Shown: piece by piece, positions 45,519-55,086 of the stretch
How the letters are laid out: each line of letters starts with the position of its first letter
Numbering within the stretch: position 1 is the stretch's first letter
Assembly: GCF_025567045.1 (NCBI RefSeq)
Contig: NZ_JAOQJK010000006.1
Coordinates: 175,816 to 239,815, forward strand
Direction: 5' to 3'
From: Barnesiella propionica
GTDB lineage: Bacteria; Bacteroidota; Bacteroidia; Bacteroidales; Barnesiellaceae
DNA: 64,000 nucleotides
The notes under the pieces: generated by a model
What the model was told of the DNA's origin: nothing
Database searches by the model: none
What the model saw: the letters and a program-made list of their open reading frames with translations, nothing else
Position numbers and translations under genes: made by a program

Positions 45519-46820
45519 TTAAAACCCTATCTTTTCTTTATCTCCGGCTATGGCTACATACAAACGGGAGATGTCCAGATGTTCTGCTGCTACGCGGCGT
45601 ATTTCCTCTGCGGTAATTTCTCTGATAGTCTCGGCCTGGCGCGAATAATAATCAAAAGGGAGACCGTTCGCCAGCAATCCTATATACATATCGGCTACGG
45701 AAAAAGGAGAATCGCATCCCCGGGCCAGCTCTCCGCTCATATAATTGCGTACCATTGTCAATTCGTCCTTATCCATAAGGATCTCTTGCATGCGTTTTAT
45801 TTCACGGATCACTTCACGGATAAGCGGACGTGTGTATTCTGTCCCCGTTTGTGTCCCGACCGTAAAATAGCTACCATGCCGTAAACCGGCAACAGCAGAC
45901 GATATACCGTAAGTATATCCTTTTTCTTCCCGGATATTAGCCATTAGACGGCTACCGAAATAACCTCCTAACGCCGTATTAACGACACGCAGCTTCTGAA
46001 AATCGGGATGTGACCTCAATATTACGTGTTGGCCCACCCTTACCGAAGATTGTAAAGCACCCGGTTTATCTTCTATATATTCGAATTTATCGGCTGGCAG
46101 TACCGGATAATCAGGTATTGCCAACGGCTCTTCGGTAGCAGTAACAGTATATCTTCCGAACTTTTCTTCTATTCCTTTCAATATGTTGCGGGATATTTTA
46201 CCTGATATTACGATACGGCACCGTTCCGGCCGATAATATAATTTATGGAGCTTACGCAAATGGTTTACAGTCAGATTTTCATAATCGGAAACCGAAGGTG
46301 CATAAGCGTAAGGATGATCCTTTCCGAATATCTGTTTTCTAAAAGCATTGTTGGACAACGTCTGTACTTTTTCCAGAGAGATACGTAATTGTTGTTTACG
46401 CCGTTCCTTAAGCGTATAAAAATCCTGCTCGGGAAAATCGGGATATTTAACGATGGTTTCCAGCAAAGGCAGCACTTCATCGAAATATTTGTTAAGGCTA
46501 TACAGGGTTACATAAGAACAATGACTGGTTACGGTGGTTTGCAACCAGGCTCCGTAATAATCCAGCTTTTCCGCTATAGCGGCAGCCGACATACCGCCGG
46601 CTCCTTCTTTCAGCATTTTATTAGCCATATCGGCCGATAAATGTACAGGTTCTTCGTAATTCCCTATTTCCCACATCAGGTCTATCCGGCAGACATCTTG
46701 TTCACCCATATCCAGTATATATAGCTCGGTTGCATTAGGAAATACTACGCGGCGCGGCTGTGGCAGCCGGAACATGTCCGGTTCTTTTACCTGCGGAGGT
46801 ATCGTTCGGTCCAGTGTCAT
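45519..46820 (-). CDS. M16-family peptidase homologue lacking the zinc motif
   Basis: A 433-residue protein with the two-lobed M16 (pitrilysin/MPP) fold: LYSLNKYFDEVLPLLETI, the interlobe FGKDHPYAYAPS and the C-terminal NTALGGYFGSRLMANIREEKGYTYGI. Where active members have HxxEH, after the first strands, it reads HLSADMANKM (60-69), so it cannot bind catalytic zinc in the usual way. It matches the non-catalytic subunit type that pairs with an active M16 protein encoded elsewhere. No signal peptide is visible. Upstream kdsB is 3 bp away. Confidence 0.88.
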   Translation of the reverse strand: MTLDRTIPPQVKEPDMFRLPQPRRVVFPNATELYILDMGEQDVCRIDLMWEIGNYEEPVHLSADMANKMLKEGAGGMSAAAIAEKLDYYGAWLQTTVTSHCSYVTLYSLNKYFDEVLPLLETIVKYPDFPEQDFYTLKERRKQQLRISLEKVQTLSNNAFRKQIFGKDHPYAYAPSVSDYENLTVNHLRKLHKLYYRPERCRIVISGKISRNILKGIEEKFGRYTVTATEEPLAIPDYPVLPADKFEYIEDKPGALQSSVRVGQHVILRSHPDFQKLRVVNTALGGYFGSRLMANIREEKGYTYGISSAVAGLRHGSYFTVGTQTGTEYTRPLIREVIREIKRMQEILMDKDELTMVRNYMSGELARGCDSPFSVADMYIGLLANGLPFDYYSRQAETIREITAEEIRRVAAEHLDISRLYVAIAGDKEKIGF

Positions 46821-46823
46821 ATT

Positions 46824-47567
46824 TTACGATAATAGGGTTAGGGCTTTAATCATATCTTCAGGGGTATCTATACCCACAGTCTCCTGCGTGGTAATCCCCA
46901 CTTTTATTTTATATCCATTCTGTAGCCAGCGCAATTGTTCCAGTGACTCCGATAACTCCAGCGAGGACTGCGGCAAACGTGTAATTTCTCCCAATACATC
47001 GGAACGGTAAGCATACATGCCTATATGCTTATAGAACGTATGGTGTTTCAGCCATTCATCCGGTTCACAACCTCGTATATACGGAATTACCGAACGGCTG
47101 AACAACATAGCTTCGGAATTGTCATTTAATACGACTTTCGGAGAATTGGGATTGGATAAGGCTTCCCAGCCTTCGCACTCTTCAAAAGCCCGGACTAAAG
47201 TAGCGATTTGCGTACCGGGTGAATCGAAACAAGCCATAATAGATTCTATCTGTTCCGGCTTGATAAACGGTTCGTCACCCTGTATATTAATAACAATGTC
47301 GCTGGTTCCACCTATCTTTGTATAAGCCTCATAACAACGGTCTGTTCCGCTTTTATGTTCATCCGATGTCATTACGGCCATGCCGCCGAAAGAGGTAACA
47401 GCATCATATATGCGGATATCGTCCGTGGCAACATATACATGGTCCAGAACCAAGCGTACCTGCTCATATACGCGTTGTATCATATATTTTCCTTTCATAT
47501 CGGCCAACGGTTTTCCCGGGAACCGGGTAGAGGCGTAACGGGCCGGAATGATCCCTATAAAATTCAT
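46824..47567 (-). CDS. kdsB: CMP-KDO synthetase KdsB
   Basis: Activates 3-deoxy-manno-octulosonate to CMP-KDO for lipopolysaccharide core synthesis. N-terminal IGIIPARYASTRFPGKPL (4-21), NIQGDEPFI with the metal Asp and KHIGMYAYR are diagnostic. The frame extends to 47612, but ATG 47567 (MNFIGIIPARY) gives the normal 247 residues. Co-directional with the NfeD-type gene upstream (20-bp gap) and the M16 gene downstream (3 bp). Confidence 0.96.
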   Translation of the reverse strand: MNFIGIIPARYASTRFPGKPLADMKGKYMIQRVYEQVRLVLDHVYVATDDIRIYDAVTSFGGMAVMTSDEHKSGTDRCYEAYTKIGGTSDIVINIQGDEPFIKPEQIESIMACFDSPGTQIATLVRAFEECEGWEALSNPNSPKVVLNDNSEAMLFSRSVIPYIRGCEPDEWLKHHTFYKHIGMYAYRSDVLGEITRLPQSSLELSESLEQLRWLQNGYKIKVGITTQETVGIDTPEDMIKALTLLS

Positions 47568-47586
47568 ATCTTGTCGTATTAAAAAC

Positions 47587-48993
47587 TCATTTCTTATCCA
47601 CCGGCAGAACATATAACTGGCTGTTACCTGTCTTTATCACTCTGACCGGAGTTCCTTTTTCTATATATCCGTATAAAGCGACGGCGTCATAATCCACATC
47701 TTCAATACGGATTTTCCCGGAAGGACGCAATATAGTAGACGCTATGCCTATAGCCCCTACCCTTTTATCCAAACCGGACGGGACAGCGATGAAACCTTCA
47801 TCAATATCCTGTGTAGCATGTAACGCCAGGCGATTAAAAATACCTTTACGACCGATTTTATGCGAAAGATATATCATTACGGCCGTTCCCATTATCAGAC
47901 CTATGACAACGATGAGTATACTGCGGTTTATGTCCCCGCTTTCTACATAATCGAAATTAAAATTGACATTCCCCAGTAGAGCCAGGACAAGAGCTCCTAT
48001 CATCAATACGATACCGCTGATACCCGCTATGCCGAAGCCTGGTATGACAAATATCTCCAATATGAGCATAACGACCCCTGCAACAAACAACAGGATCTCC
48101 CAATTGGCAGCCAGACCGTCGAGATAAAGAGGGGCAAAATATAATACTGCAGCAATAAGTGCGGCAGCCGAAGGGAAACCGATACCGGGCGTTTGCAACT
48201 CAAAATAAATGCCTCCGATAATAATCATGACAAGTATTGCTTGCAATGCGGGATTGAGCAAGAAACCGACGATTTCATCATAAACAGAAGGACGGTATTC
48301 TCTCAATTCATACTGCTTATATCCCAGTTTATTCCTGATAATTTCATCCACGCTGCCGGCCATCCCTTCACTGAAACCATGTTGAAAGGCTTCTTCGGCT
48401 GTCAGTGTTAAAACTTTCCCCGAATCACTCAAATGAGGAACAACGATACGTTCATCCACCATAGCCTCGGCAATCAGAGGATCGCGGCGCCATTTAATTA
48501 CCGTATCGCCCTGAGCAGTAATAACCGTGTCTTTTCCATGGGCTTCGGCTGTAGCCCGGATCGTAGACCGCATATATGACTGGTATTTATCGGGCATGGC
48601 ACTTCCGGTCTCGTTCACGACTGTAACAGCTCCTATATTCGCGCCGGGCCTCATATATATACTGTCGCAGGCTATCGCGATAAGAGCCCCTGCGGAGGCT
48701 GCATTGTTATCGATAAAAGCATATACAGGTATAGAACTATTCAAAAACATGGTCCGGATAGAATCGGCATGTACGACCGTTCCCCCATACGTGTTCATAT
48801 GCACAAGAACCGCCGAAGCTCCCAGTTGCCGCGCTTCATTCATACCGCATTGTACATAACGCCACGTAGTACTACCTATCTCTTTTTTTAAGTCGATCTT
48901 ATATACAAGCGGTAATTTTTCTTCCGCCGATAGATAAAAATAACAAAAAAGGCAGCATAGAATAATTGTAATTCTGCAACAGAACTTTTTCAT
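47587..48993 (-). CDS. NfeD-type membrane serine protease (ClpP-class)
   Basis: A 468-residue member of the full-length NfeD family. Signal peptide or anchor (about 5-22), ClpP/SppA-like protease domain with HMNTYGGTV, the nucleophile in NNAASAGALIAIACD (about 95-109) and a probable catalytic Lys in DKYQSYMRS (about 135). Four or more membrane helices (about 240-375) and a C-terminal NfeD OB-fold domain (about 395-465) follow. Archaeal relatives cleave the C-terminus of stomatin partners; no stomatin gene is adjacent. It heads the run with kdsB and the M16 gene. Confidence 0.92.
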   Translation of the reverse strand: MKKFCCRITIILCCLFCYFYLSAEEKLPLVYKIDLKKEIGSTTWRYVQCGMNEARQLGASAVLVHMNTYGGTVVHADSIRTMFLNSSIPVYAFIDNNAASAGALIAIACDSIYMRPGANIGAVTVVNETGSAMPDKYQSYMRSTIRATAEAHGKDTVITAQGDTVIKWRRDPLIAEAMVDERIVVPHLSDSGKVLTLTAEEAFQHGFSEGMAGSVDEIIRNKLGYKQYELREYRPSVYDEIVGFLLNPALQAILVMIIIGGIYFELQTPGIGFPSAAALIAAVLYFAPLYLDGLAANWEILLFVAGVVMLILEIFVIPGFGIAGISGIVLMIGALVLALLGNVNFNFDYVESGDINRSILIVVIGLIMGTAVMIYLSHKIGRKGIFNRLALHATQDIDEGFIAVPSGLDKRVGAIGIASTILRPSGKIRIEDVDYDAVALYGYIEKGTPVRVIKTGNSQLYVLPVDKK

Positions 48994-49175
48994 CGGTTTC
49001 TTGTTATGTTATTAGTACACGAAAATATAATTTTTTTGTGGATAATTAAAATACTGAAACAAAGAAATTTCATTTTCTACTTTTTCTTTAATCGGAATAT
49101 ATTGATTATTACGGAATATTTTCATTGTGAAGTAGTTATATTTAACAATAACACATTCCTTTTAAAGAAATTTGC

Positions 49176-49206
49176 TTTTGTATTTTCCCAAATATGCTTA
49201 GCTTTG
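49176..49206 (+). promoter_or_regulatory. Promoter of the ECF sigma gene
   Basis: TTTTG at 49176-49180, 18-bp spacer, TAGCTTTG at 49199-49206, a good phylum-type promoter. Predicted leader about 50 nt. The rest of the 270-bp gap (48994-49263) is AT-rich with no gene seen. Confidence 0.6.
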
Positions 49207-49263
49207 TCATAGAGCAGTAGCATTGGAATAAACAGAGTTATTAATTTAATGAATTAAGCTTTT

Positions 49264-49767
49264 ATGAATTCAATTAAATTTCAACAGCGACTGCTGGGAT
49301 TGCAAGACAATTTGCTGAATTTTGCCTACATGCTTACCTCCGATCGAGAAGAAGCGAAAGATTTATTGCAGGACACGACACTTAAAGCTCTTGACAATGA
49401 AGAAAAGTACATCGACAACGTCAATTTTAAAGGCTGGGTGTTTACCATTATGCGTAACATCTTTATCAACAATTACCGTAGAATAGTTAGGAACCAGACC
49501 ATTGTAGACCAAACAGAGGATCTCTACCACCTGAATCTGCCCCAAGAATCGGGTTTCAATACTCCTGAAGGCTCCTTTACCGTAAAAGAAATAACCAAAG
49601 CCATAAACAGTTTTTCCGACGAATACAAAATTCCTTTCTCAATGCATGTCGCAGGTTTCAAATACCACGAGATAGCGGAGAAAATGGGATTGCCTTTGGG
49701 AACCGTGAAAAGCCGGATATTTTTTGCACGTCAAAGATTACAAGTTTTACTCAAAGATTATAAATAA
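49264..49767 (+). CDS. ECF-type RNA polymerase sigma factor
   Basis: A 167-residue sigma factor with region 2 (about 12-80: YMLTSDREEAKDLLQDTTLKAL and FKGWVFTIMRNIFINNYRR) and region 4 (about 110-165: FSMHVAGFKYHEIAEKMGLP and GTVKSRIFFARQRL). No anti-sigma factor is adjacent, unlike the SusCD-associated kind. Its targets are unknown; it could serve an envelope or general response. It is a single-gene unit with its own promoter and terminator. Confidence 0.93.
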   Translation: MNSIKFQQRLLGLQDNLLNFAYMLTSDREEAKDLLQDTTLKALDNEEKYIDNVNFKGWVFTIMRNIFINNYRRIVRNQTIVDQTEDLYHLNLPQESGFNTPEGSFTVKEITKAINSFSDEYKIPFSMHVAGFKYHEIAEKMGLPLGTVKSRIFFARQRLQVLLKDYK

Positions 49768-49805
49768 TATGATTTAGTAATATTCGGGAACAAGCCTGGA
49801 ATAAT

Positions 49806-49837
49806 AAACAGGGGATCTCCACTTCGATCCCCTGTTT
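49806..49837 (+). terminator. Terminator after the sigma factor gene
   Basis: Perfect 12-bp stem AAACAGGGGATC (49806-49817) with GATCCCCTGTTT (49826-49837), then a T-rich tract. Confidence 0.8.
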
Positions 49838-49905
49838 ATTTATTTTCGGTCTCCCGTAACCTATCTTATAAATTGACGGTTACCACCGAATGAGAACAAA
49901 AATCC

Positions 49906-51609
49906 TTACGGTATAAATATTTTCCGCGTGGTTCCATCGGACATTTGCAGGATATTTATCCCTTTTACCGTTTTCTCGTTCAAACGTTGACCGAGAGTAT
50001 TATAACGGGCAACTTCATATATACCGTCTGCCGCGATTTTGTCTGTTCCGGAAAAATTGTATTCCTCAATATTCTGAAAAATATTCCAGCCCGCTGTTGT
50101 TTTATATGTATTCAATTCTCCTTTGGGAACATATAAAACGCATGTAGACAGGTCTATTCCCATAAACTGTAAATAACCGTTACATACCGGAGGTGTCGAC
50201 GGTACGCTATATATCTTCGACAGATTTGAACAGTACAGGAATGCCCCGGAATAAATTGTGTGTAAGCCATCCGGAATCGTAACCGAAAGCAAATGCTGTG
50301 CATAAGCGAATGCTGACATGCCCACAGATAATGTACCGTCAGGAATTACATATTCGGTTCTTCCTGTCGGGAAAAGAGTCAATTCCGTTCCGCTTTTATT
50401 AAAAAGAACGCCATCGATGCTTTTATAAGAAACATTTCCTTCTCCCATTTCGATTCTTTGCAAATTATTGCAATACCCGAAAACATATTGTCCTATGGTT
50501 GAAACACCGTTACCCATGGTTACCGAGTTCAAATCGCTACAACCCCAGAAAGCTGCATTACCGACAGACGTAACACTCTGCGGCATTATAACGGAGACTA
50601 ATCCCGTATTGGACGCGAACGCATAAGTTGCAATTTCCTCAACACCTTCAGGAATCACATAATTACCGGCTTTCTTCCCCGGAAAGCAGAGTAAAACCGT
50701 ACCCTGTTTATTAAACAGCACATCATTTACACTTTTATATGCCGCATTACTTTCTGAAACCATTAACGATTCAAGTTCGCTACACATACTGAACGCCTCT
50801 TCTCCTATAGAAGATACTCCGGCACCGATCGTTACTGAAGCAAGAGAAAAGCACATCGAAAAGGCAGTTTTCCCGACAGTTTGTACATTATCGGGTATAG
50901 TTATCGACGCTAATGCGTAGCACTCCATAAATGCGGATTCTTCAATTTCACGAACACTGTTAGGAATCGTTACACCGGTCAGACCTTTACAACCCGCAAA
51001 CGCACGAGCCGCAATCTTATCAACTCCATTAGCAACCGGATAGTGCCCTGATTTTCCCGTAGGGAAATAAGTAAGTTCCGTTCCCGCCTTGTTATAAAGA
51101 ACTCCATCCACTGCTTTATAATATTGGTTCGCCGGATCTATCGAAACAGAGATTAAACCCGGACAATCTATAAACGAATAACCGTCTTCCACCGCTGTAA
51201 TACCGGACGGCAATACGATTGTTTGAAGAGACTTACAGGCATAAAACATATACGGCCCTATTTTGTCCGACACTGCAATATACATAAGAGCCTGACTTTC
51301 GTTCATATAATAAGGGTCGCCTCCTATAATATTCACATTCCCCAAATCGAGAGCAGCCAGTTTTCCATCAGTTTCATTCCCATAGTAATCCGAACCGGCC
51401 ATCTCACGAATAAATCTGATATCTATTCCGTTCAGACTTCCGTTTACTTTAAGATCGGTAATCTGAAATTTCTTATCCGGAGAGATTTTTTGAGATAAAG
51501 TTCCCGGATCATCTACTGTTACGATAATCTGTTCTGCCTTGCATGGCAGATTAACCGTTAGAAAAAATGAGAGCATCATGATTAATCCAGATAAACTTAA
51601 AGGTTTCAT
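49906..51609 (-). CDS. BspA-like leucine-rich-repeat surface protein
   Basis: A 567-residue secreted protein. Signal peptide ends near PCKAE (about residue 26). At least nine BspA/Treponema-type LRR units of about 23 residues follow (pattern xIGxxAFxxCxxLxSVTIPxxVxxI), interrupted by three copies of a longer insert with the form YKSIDGVLFNKSGTELTLFP. The C-terminus (about 530-567) has VARYNTLGQRLNEKT and KGINILQMSDGTTRKIFIP, a short beta tail common at the ends of surface proteins in this order. Role is probably binding to host or microbial surfaces. ATG 51609 is preferred over the TTG at 51615. Confidence 0.9.
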   Translation of the reverse strand: MKPLSLSGLIMMLSFFLTVNLPCKAEQIIVTVDDPGTLSQKISPDKKFQITDLKVNGSLNGIDIRFIREMAGSDYYGNETDGKLAALDLGNVNIIGGDPYYMNESQALMYIAVSDKIGPYMFYACKSLQTIVLPSGITAVEDGYSFIDCPGLISVSIDPANQYYKAVDGVLYNKAGTELTYFPTGKSGHYPVANGVDKIAARAFAGCKGLTGVTIPNSVREIEESAFMECYALASITIPDNVQTVGKTAFSMCFSLASVTIGAGVSSIGEEAFSMCSELESLMVSESNAAYKSVNDVLFNKQGTVLLCFPGKKAGNYVIPEGVEEIATYAFASNTGLVSVIMPQSVTSVGNAAFWGCSDLNSVTMGNGVSTIGQYVFGYCNNLQRIEMGEGNVSYKSIDGVLFNKSGTELTLFPTGRTEYVIPDGTLSVGMSAFAYAQHLLSVTIPDGLHTIYSGAFLYCSNLSKIYSVPSTPPVCNGYLQFMGIDLSTCVLYVPKGELNTYKTTAGWNIFQNIEEYNFSGTDKIAADGIYEVARYNTLGQRLNEKTVKGINILQMSDGTTRKIFIP

Positions 51610-51749
51610 ACGCAAATATTTTTTATATTGTTTATTTATTAATTATCAATGATTAAACTGATTATATATTTTCATATATAAAATTACAAATAAGCTTTTT
51701 ATCAAATTTTTCCTTCAAAATATAACGCAGAATATCGGCCTTAAAAATA

Positions 51750-52097
51750 TTATTCCTGATTTTTAAACTCCAATTCTGCTCCTGTTTTCAACTCAAAACC
51801 CTTATCCAGCGTTAAAGTGCCTTTTCTGGATTCTATAAATAATTGTGCATCGGAATCCTGCACAAAATCACCGGGCGTTTTAGAACCATCCACATTTCGT
51901 CCCATCTCAAAAGATGTCCTGAAGAAATAATGCTTTCCGTGGGCCTCCTCGTTTTGTAATGTAGTAAGAGCGAATACAGGAAAATAATCCTGTTTATATG
52001 ATGAAACAGCATAATTCCCATTATGAAAAGAAGTATTATTTATGCTGTCATAGCTACATTTAACGACCTTTTTTATAGCTCTTAGTATATTTATCAC
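51750..52097 (-). pseudogene. Fragment of a surface protein (coathanger-stack-like C-terminus)
   Basis: A 115-residue frame opening only with a GTG and lacking a signal peptide. Its last 45 residues (AQLFIESRKGTLTLDKGF and ELKTGAELEFKN) resemble the repeated beta-turn end domain found on Bacteroidota surface proteins, with a form like IxLxxGFxVxxGAxFxA. Such domains normally end much larger secreted proteins, so this is likely the 3' remnant of a decayed gene. A small functional protein cannot be excluded. Confidence 0.4.
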
Positions 52098-52306
52098 GTA
52101 TCACCCTCTTATAGAAGATTTCAAGTTCGATCTCTATCTTGTAAATATCAATCTTCAACCATTCATTTATACAAATTTAAAAAATATACATAAATAAACA
52201 AAGCATTTTATGCAATATTTTGTTATCAAATAAATATTTATTTCTATTATTTTAGAGATAGCAACCCGTACAGAATAAAAAAATTTTATCAACCGACAGA
52301 ACTTAC

Positions 52307-52314
52307 TATATTTG
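52307..52314 (+). promoter_or_regulatory. -7 element of the GT2 gene
   Basis: TATATTTG at 52307-52314 fits TAnnTTTG. Its -33 partner is weak. Predicted leader about 15 nt. Confidence 0.4.
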
Positions 52315-52335
52315 TTGGAAATTTAACGGACTATT

Positions 52336-53211
52336 ATGCTGTCGATACTCATTCCTTGTTATAATTATGATTGTTCGGCATTGGTGCAGGAATTGTACCG
52401 ACAGACTAAATTATTACCTTATCCCGTTGAAATACTGGTTGCTGATGATGCTTCATCCATGGATATATCACAACTGGAAAATAAGATAAATGCACTCGAG
52501 AATTGCAGATTCCTGAGGATGGAGTATAATTCGGGACGCGCCGTCATCCGGAATTATCTGGCCGGAATATCCCGTTACGAATGGCTACTGTTTCTCGATT
52601 GCGATGCAGCCATAATAAACAGCAATTTTCTGGCATGCTATATGGAAGCGACCAGCGGATACGATGTCGTATGCGGCGGTCTCAAATACCGTCGTCCTCT
52701 TCCCTCGTACGATCTCTCATTACGCTATTATTACGGTATTTCTGCAGAAGAACGTACGGCAGAGATGCGGAATAAAACACCATATGATAAATTCACAACA
52801 TTCAGCTTCCTGATAAAAAGAGAGGTATTCCAACAGATACGTTTTGACGAATCGTTCTATAAATACGGACATGAAGATTCGGTTTTCGGAACAGAACTGG
52901 AAAAGCGTAAAATAAAAATTCTCCACATAGACAACCCTCTCTACCATGAAGGATTGGAAACAAACGATAATTTCCTGCGCAAAACCGAGATTTCCATTGA
53001 AAATCTTATTGCTTTACCCGCCGCAAGTAAAGTTAAATCCCGCCTGATGTATACCTATAAAAAAATTAAAAGCATTAAATTATCCCCTGTCGTCCGCCTG
53101 GTTTTCATTATTCTCCGCAAACCGTTGTCTCTTCATCTTACAGGAAAGCATCCCCGTATGAGACTCTTTGCTTTTTATAAACTGGGATATTTATGTTATA
53201 TAGCTAAATAA
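52336..53211 (+). CDS. Family 2 glycosyltransferase
   Basis: A 291-residue inverting GT-A glycosyltransferase. It starts SILIPCYNYD, has the nucleotide-binding ILVADDASS (about 33-41), the metal motif LFLDCDAAI (about 86-94) and a late acceptor/base region FYKYGHEDSVFG (about 174-185). There is no membrane helix apart from mild hydrophobicity near the C-terminus. A single gene away from any polysaccharide cluster; donor and acceptor unknown. Confidence 0.88.
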   Translation: MLSILIPCYNYDCSALVQELYRQTKLLPYPVEILVADDASSMDISQLENKINALENCRFLRMEYNSGRAVIRNYLAGISRYEWLLFLDCDAAIINSNFLACYMEATSGYDVVCGGLKYRRPLPSYDLSLRYYYGISAEERTAEMRNKTPYDKFTTFSFLIKREVFQQIRFDESFYKYGHEDSVFGTELEKRKIKILHIDNPLYHEGLETNDNFLRKTEISIENLIALPAASKVKSRLMYTYKKIKSIKLSPVVRLVFIILRKPLSLHLTGKHPRMRLFAFYKLGYLCYIAK

Positions 53212-53262
53212 GTAAAAAAGATGCTTTCAAAAAAACTATCAGGTATAACAGACAAATAAATC

Positions 53263-55086
53263 TCATTTTTTCTCATATATCTGCATTTCGCAACGAGTAC
53301 AATCAAATTTCAATATCAGTTCCTTATTACCATAGTTCATCATCAACGGTTCTTTTAATTCTCCTCCGGCCGGTTTGCGTGTACAATATCCCAGCATAAA
53401 ACGAATACAATGCCGGGTAAACATCAAAGGTACTTGTTCTACCCGTTTACACTCAAAAGCCGGTTCTATCTTTTCAACACCATGTTCCCGGTAAAATTTC
53501 TCAGCCAGACTATTAGCGACATTCCCTCTGTAAGACAAAATCTTTTCAGGATATGAGATTCTTCCATTTTCTTTTTTCCTGAGATCGGGACGATGAGCCA
53601 AACGGCGCGCCATCATCAAGCGTTCTATGGCAAGCCTTTTCAGCTCCGATAAATGTGAAGCAGGTATAAAACAGCCTTTACTTCCAGAAATATCTATATT
53701 ATGAGGTTCAAAAATAGTATTTCCCAATTTTTCCAATAGCCGCTTTTGTTGTTCCCCTTGATCTTTACCGGCAGGCTCCAATACCATATCTCTACGAACC
53801 GTAACACATTTTCCGGTCTCATCTTGCAGAGACAAAGCTACTCCATCATACAACGGATATAAATGCATATCAAGTCCTATCCGCCTTTCTGCCGTTTTAC
53901 GCAATAATCGTTTTTCAAATTCCTGGTCAAAATTGCGATACAATACGTCACCGGAAAAAACCGGGGGCATAGATGCAGGATATATCCGATCACCCTCTAC
54001 CCGGTTGATCCGAAAACCGGAAAACTCACCGTTAGAATTAAAATAACCAATCCCGTCTCCATTATGTAACGTAATTTTAGTTTGTACCTGAATAAAATTA
54101 TTTCCGGTACGAGCCACCTTCCCGACATATTCCCCTAATGACTTCGGGGTATCTTGGGAAACAATCATTTCTTTCGTCCGGCCATCCAAAAAATAATGGG
54201 TAAAACCACGATTAAAACTTTTCGCCAGATCAGGCTCAAAATCCAAACTGATACGACCGGATGACGCCCGGACATATTCAGACCTGCGGGAAAAAATCGA
54301 ATCCAACATACGACGATAATAAGCCGTACAATTCTTTACATACGAAATTTCTTTGAGCCGTCCTTCTATTTTAAGAGAGGTAGCACCTGCATCCAGCAAT
54401 TGTTCCAGCCTATCACTCTGGTTCAGATCCTTCAAAGAAAGCAGATGCTTATCTTTCGCAAGAATTTTTCCGTCTCCATCTCTCAATGTATACGGCAAAC
54501 GGCAATACTGGGCACATTCCCCCCGATTGGCGCTACGACTGCACATAGCATGACTAAGATAACATTGTCCGCTATAACTAACGCAGAGTGCCCCATGAAT
54601 GAAAACTTCCAAAGGCACATCCGTGCCACGGGCTATTCTACGTATTTCCTCCAACGATAATTCCCGGGCCAGTACGACCTGCGAAAATCCGGCTTCTTGT
54701 AAAAACCTGACTTTGTCCAGAGTCCGGTTATCAGTTTGAGTACTGGCATGTAAAGCAATAGGAGGAATATCAAGACGGGTAATTCCCATATCCTGTACGA
54801 TAAGGGCATCTGCACCCGCACAATAGAGTTCCGCTATCAGTTTTTCCGCTTCCATGAGTTCATCCTCTTTCAAAAGAGTATTCAGGGCAACATATACACG
54901 TGCGTCATATTTGTGTGCCATCTCACACAACGCAGCAATATCTCCTACACTGTTTGCGGCAGCAGATCTCGCCCCGAAGCGGGGTGCTCCAATATATACA
55001 GCATCTGCCCCGTGCAAAATAGCTTCTTTTCCTACCTCCGCATTTTTTGCAGGGGATAATAATTCTATTTTACGAGGATTTTTCAT
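53263..55086 (-). CDS. U32-family peptidase/RNA hydroxylase (RlhA/TrhP-like)
   Basis: A 607-residue U32 protein. The N-terminal TIM-barrel-like domain includes LLSPAKNAEVGKEAILHGAD and LHASTQTDNRT. The cysteine set in CVSYSGQCYLSHAMCSR, RGECAQYCR and the C-terminal CTR/CTRCEMQ suits an iron-sulfur site. Homologues RlhA and TrhP hydroxylate a cytidine in 23S rRNA and uridine-34 in tRNAs; older annotations call them collagenases. Which RNA is used cannot be read here. ATGA overlap with the metA stop shows translational coupling. Confidence 0.9.
   Translation of the reverse strand: MKNPRKIELLSPAKNAEVGKEAILHGADAVYIGAPRFGARSAAANSVGDIAALCEMAHKYDARVYVALNTLLKEDELMEAEKLIAELYCAGADALIVQDMGITRLDIPPIALHASTQTDNRTLDKVRFLQEAGFSQVVLARELSLEEIRRIARGTDVPLEVFIHGALCVSYSGQCYLSHAMCSRSANRGECAQYCRLPYTLRDGDGKILAKDKHLLSLKDLNQSDRLEQLLDAGATSLKIEGRLKEISYVKNCTAYYRRMLDSIFSRRSEYVRASSGRISLDFEPDLAKSFNRGFTHYFLDGRTKEMIVSQDTPKSLGEYVGKVARTGNNFIQVQTKITLHNGDGIGYFNSNGEFSGFRINRVEGDRIYPASMPPVFSGDVLYRNFDQEFEKRLLRKTAERRIGLDMHLYPLYDGVALSLQDETGKCVTVRRDMVLEPAGKDQGEQQKRLLEKLGNTIFEPHNIDISGSKGCFIPASHLSELKRLAIERLMMARRLAHRPDLRKKENGRISYPEKILSYRGNVANSLAEKFYREHGVEKIEPAFECKRVEQVPLMFTRHCIRFMLGYCTRKPAGGELKEPLMMNYGNKELILKFDCTRCEMQIYEKK

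Larger units (their letters stand above)
51610..52335. other. 726-bp low-gene-density stretch
   Basis: AT-rich spacer between the BspA-like gene and the GT2 gene. It contains only the decayed fragment at 51750-52097 and a -7 element at 52307-52314. I see no RNA gene, repeat or insertion sequence in it. Confidence 0.6.

Noticed and set aside
49006..49212. 68-codon frame upstream of the sigma factor
   Set aside because: Non-ATG start, very AT-rich with Phe/Ile/Asn content expected by chance, and it covers the sigma gene promoter.
53263..55086. Collagenase annotation for the U32 protein
   Set aside because: The cysteine pattern and length match RNA-hydroxylating U32 proteins; protease activity is doubtful for this family.
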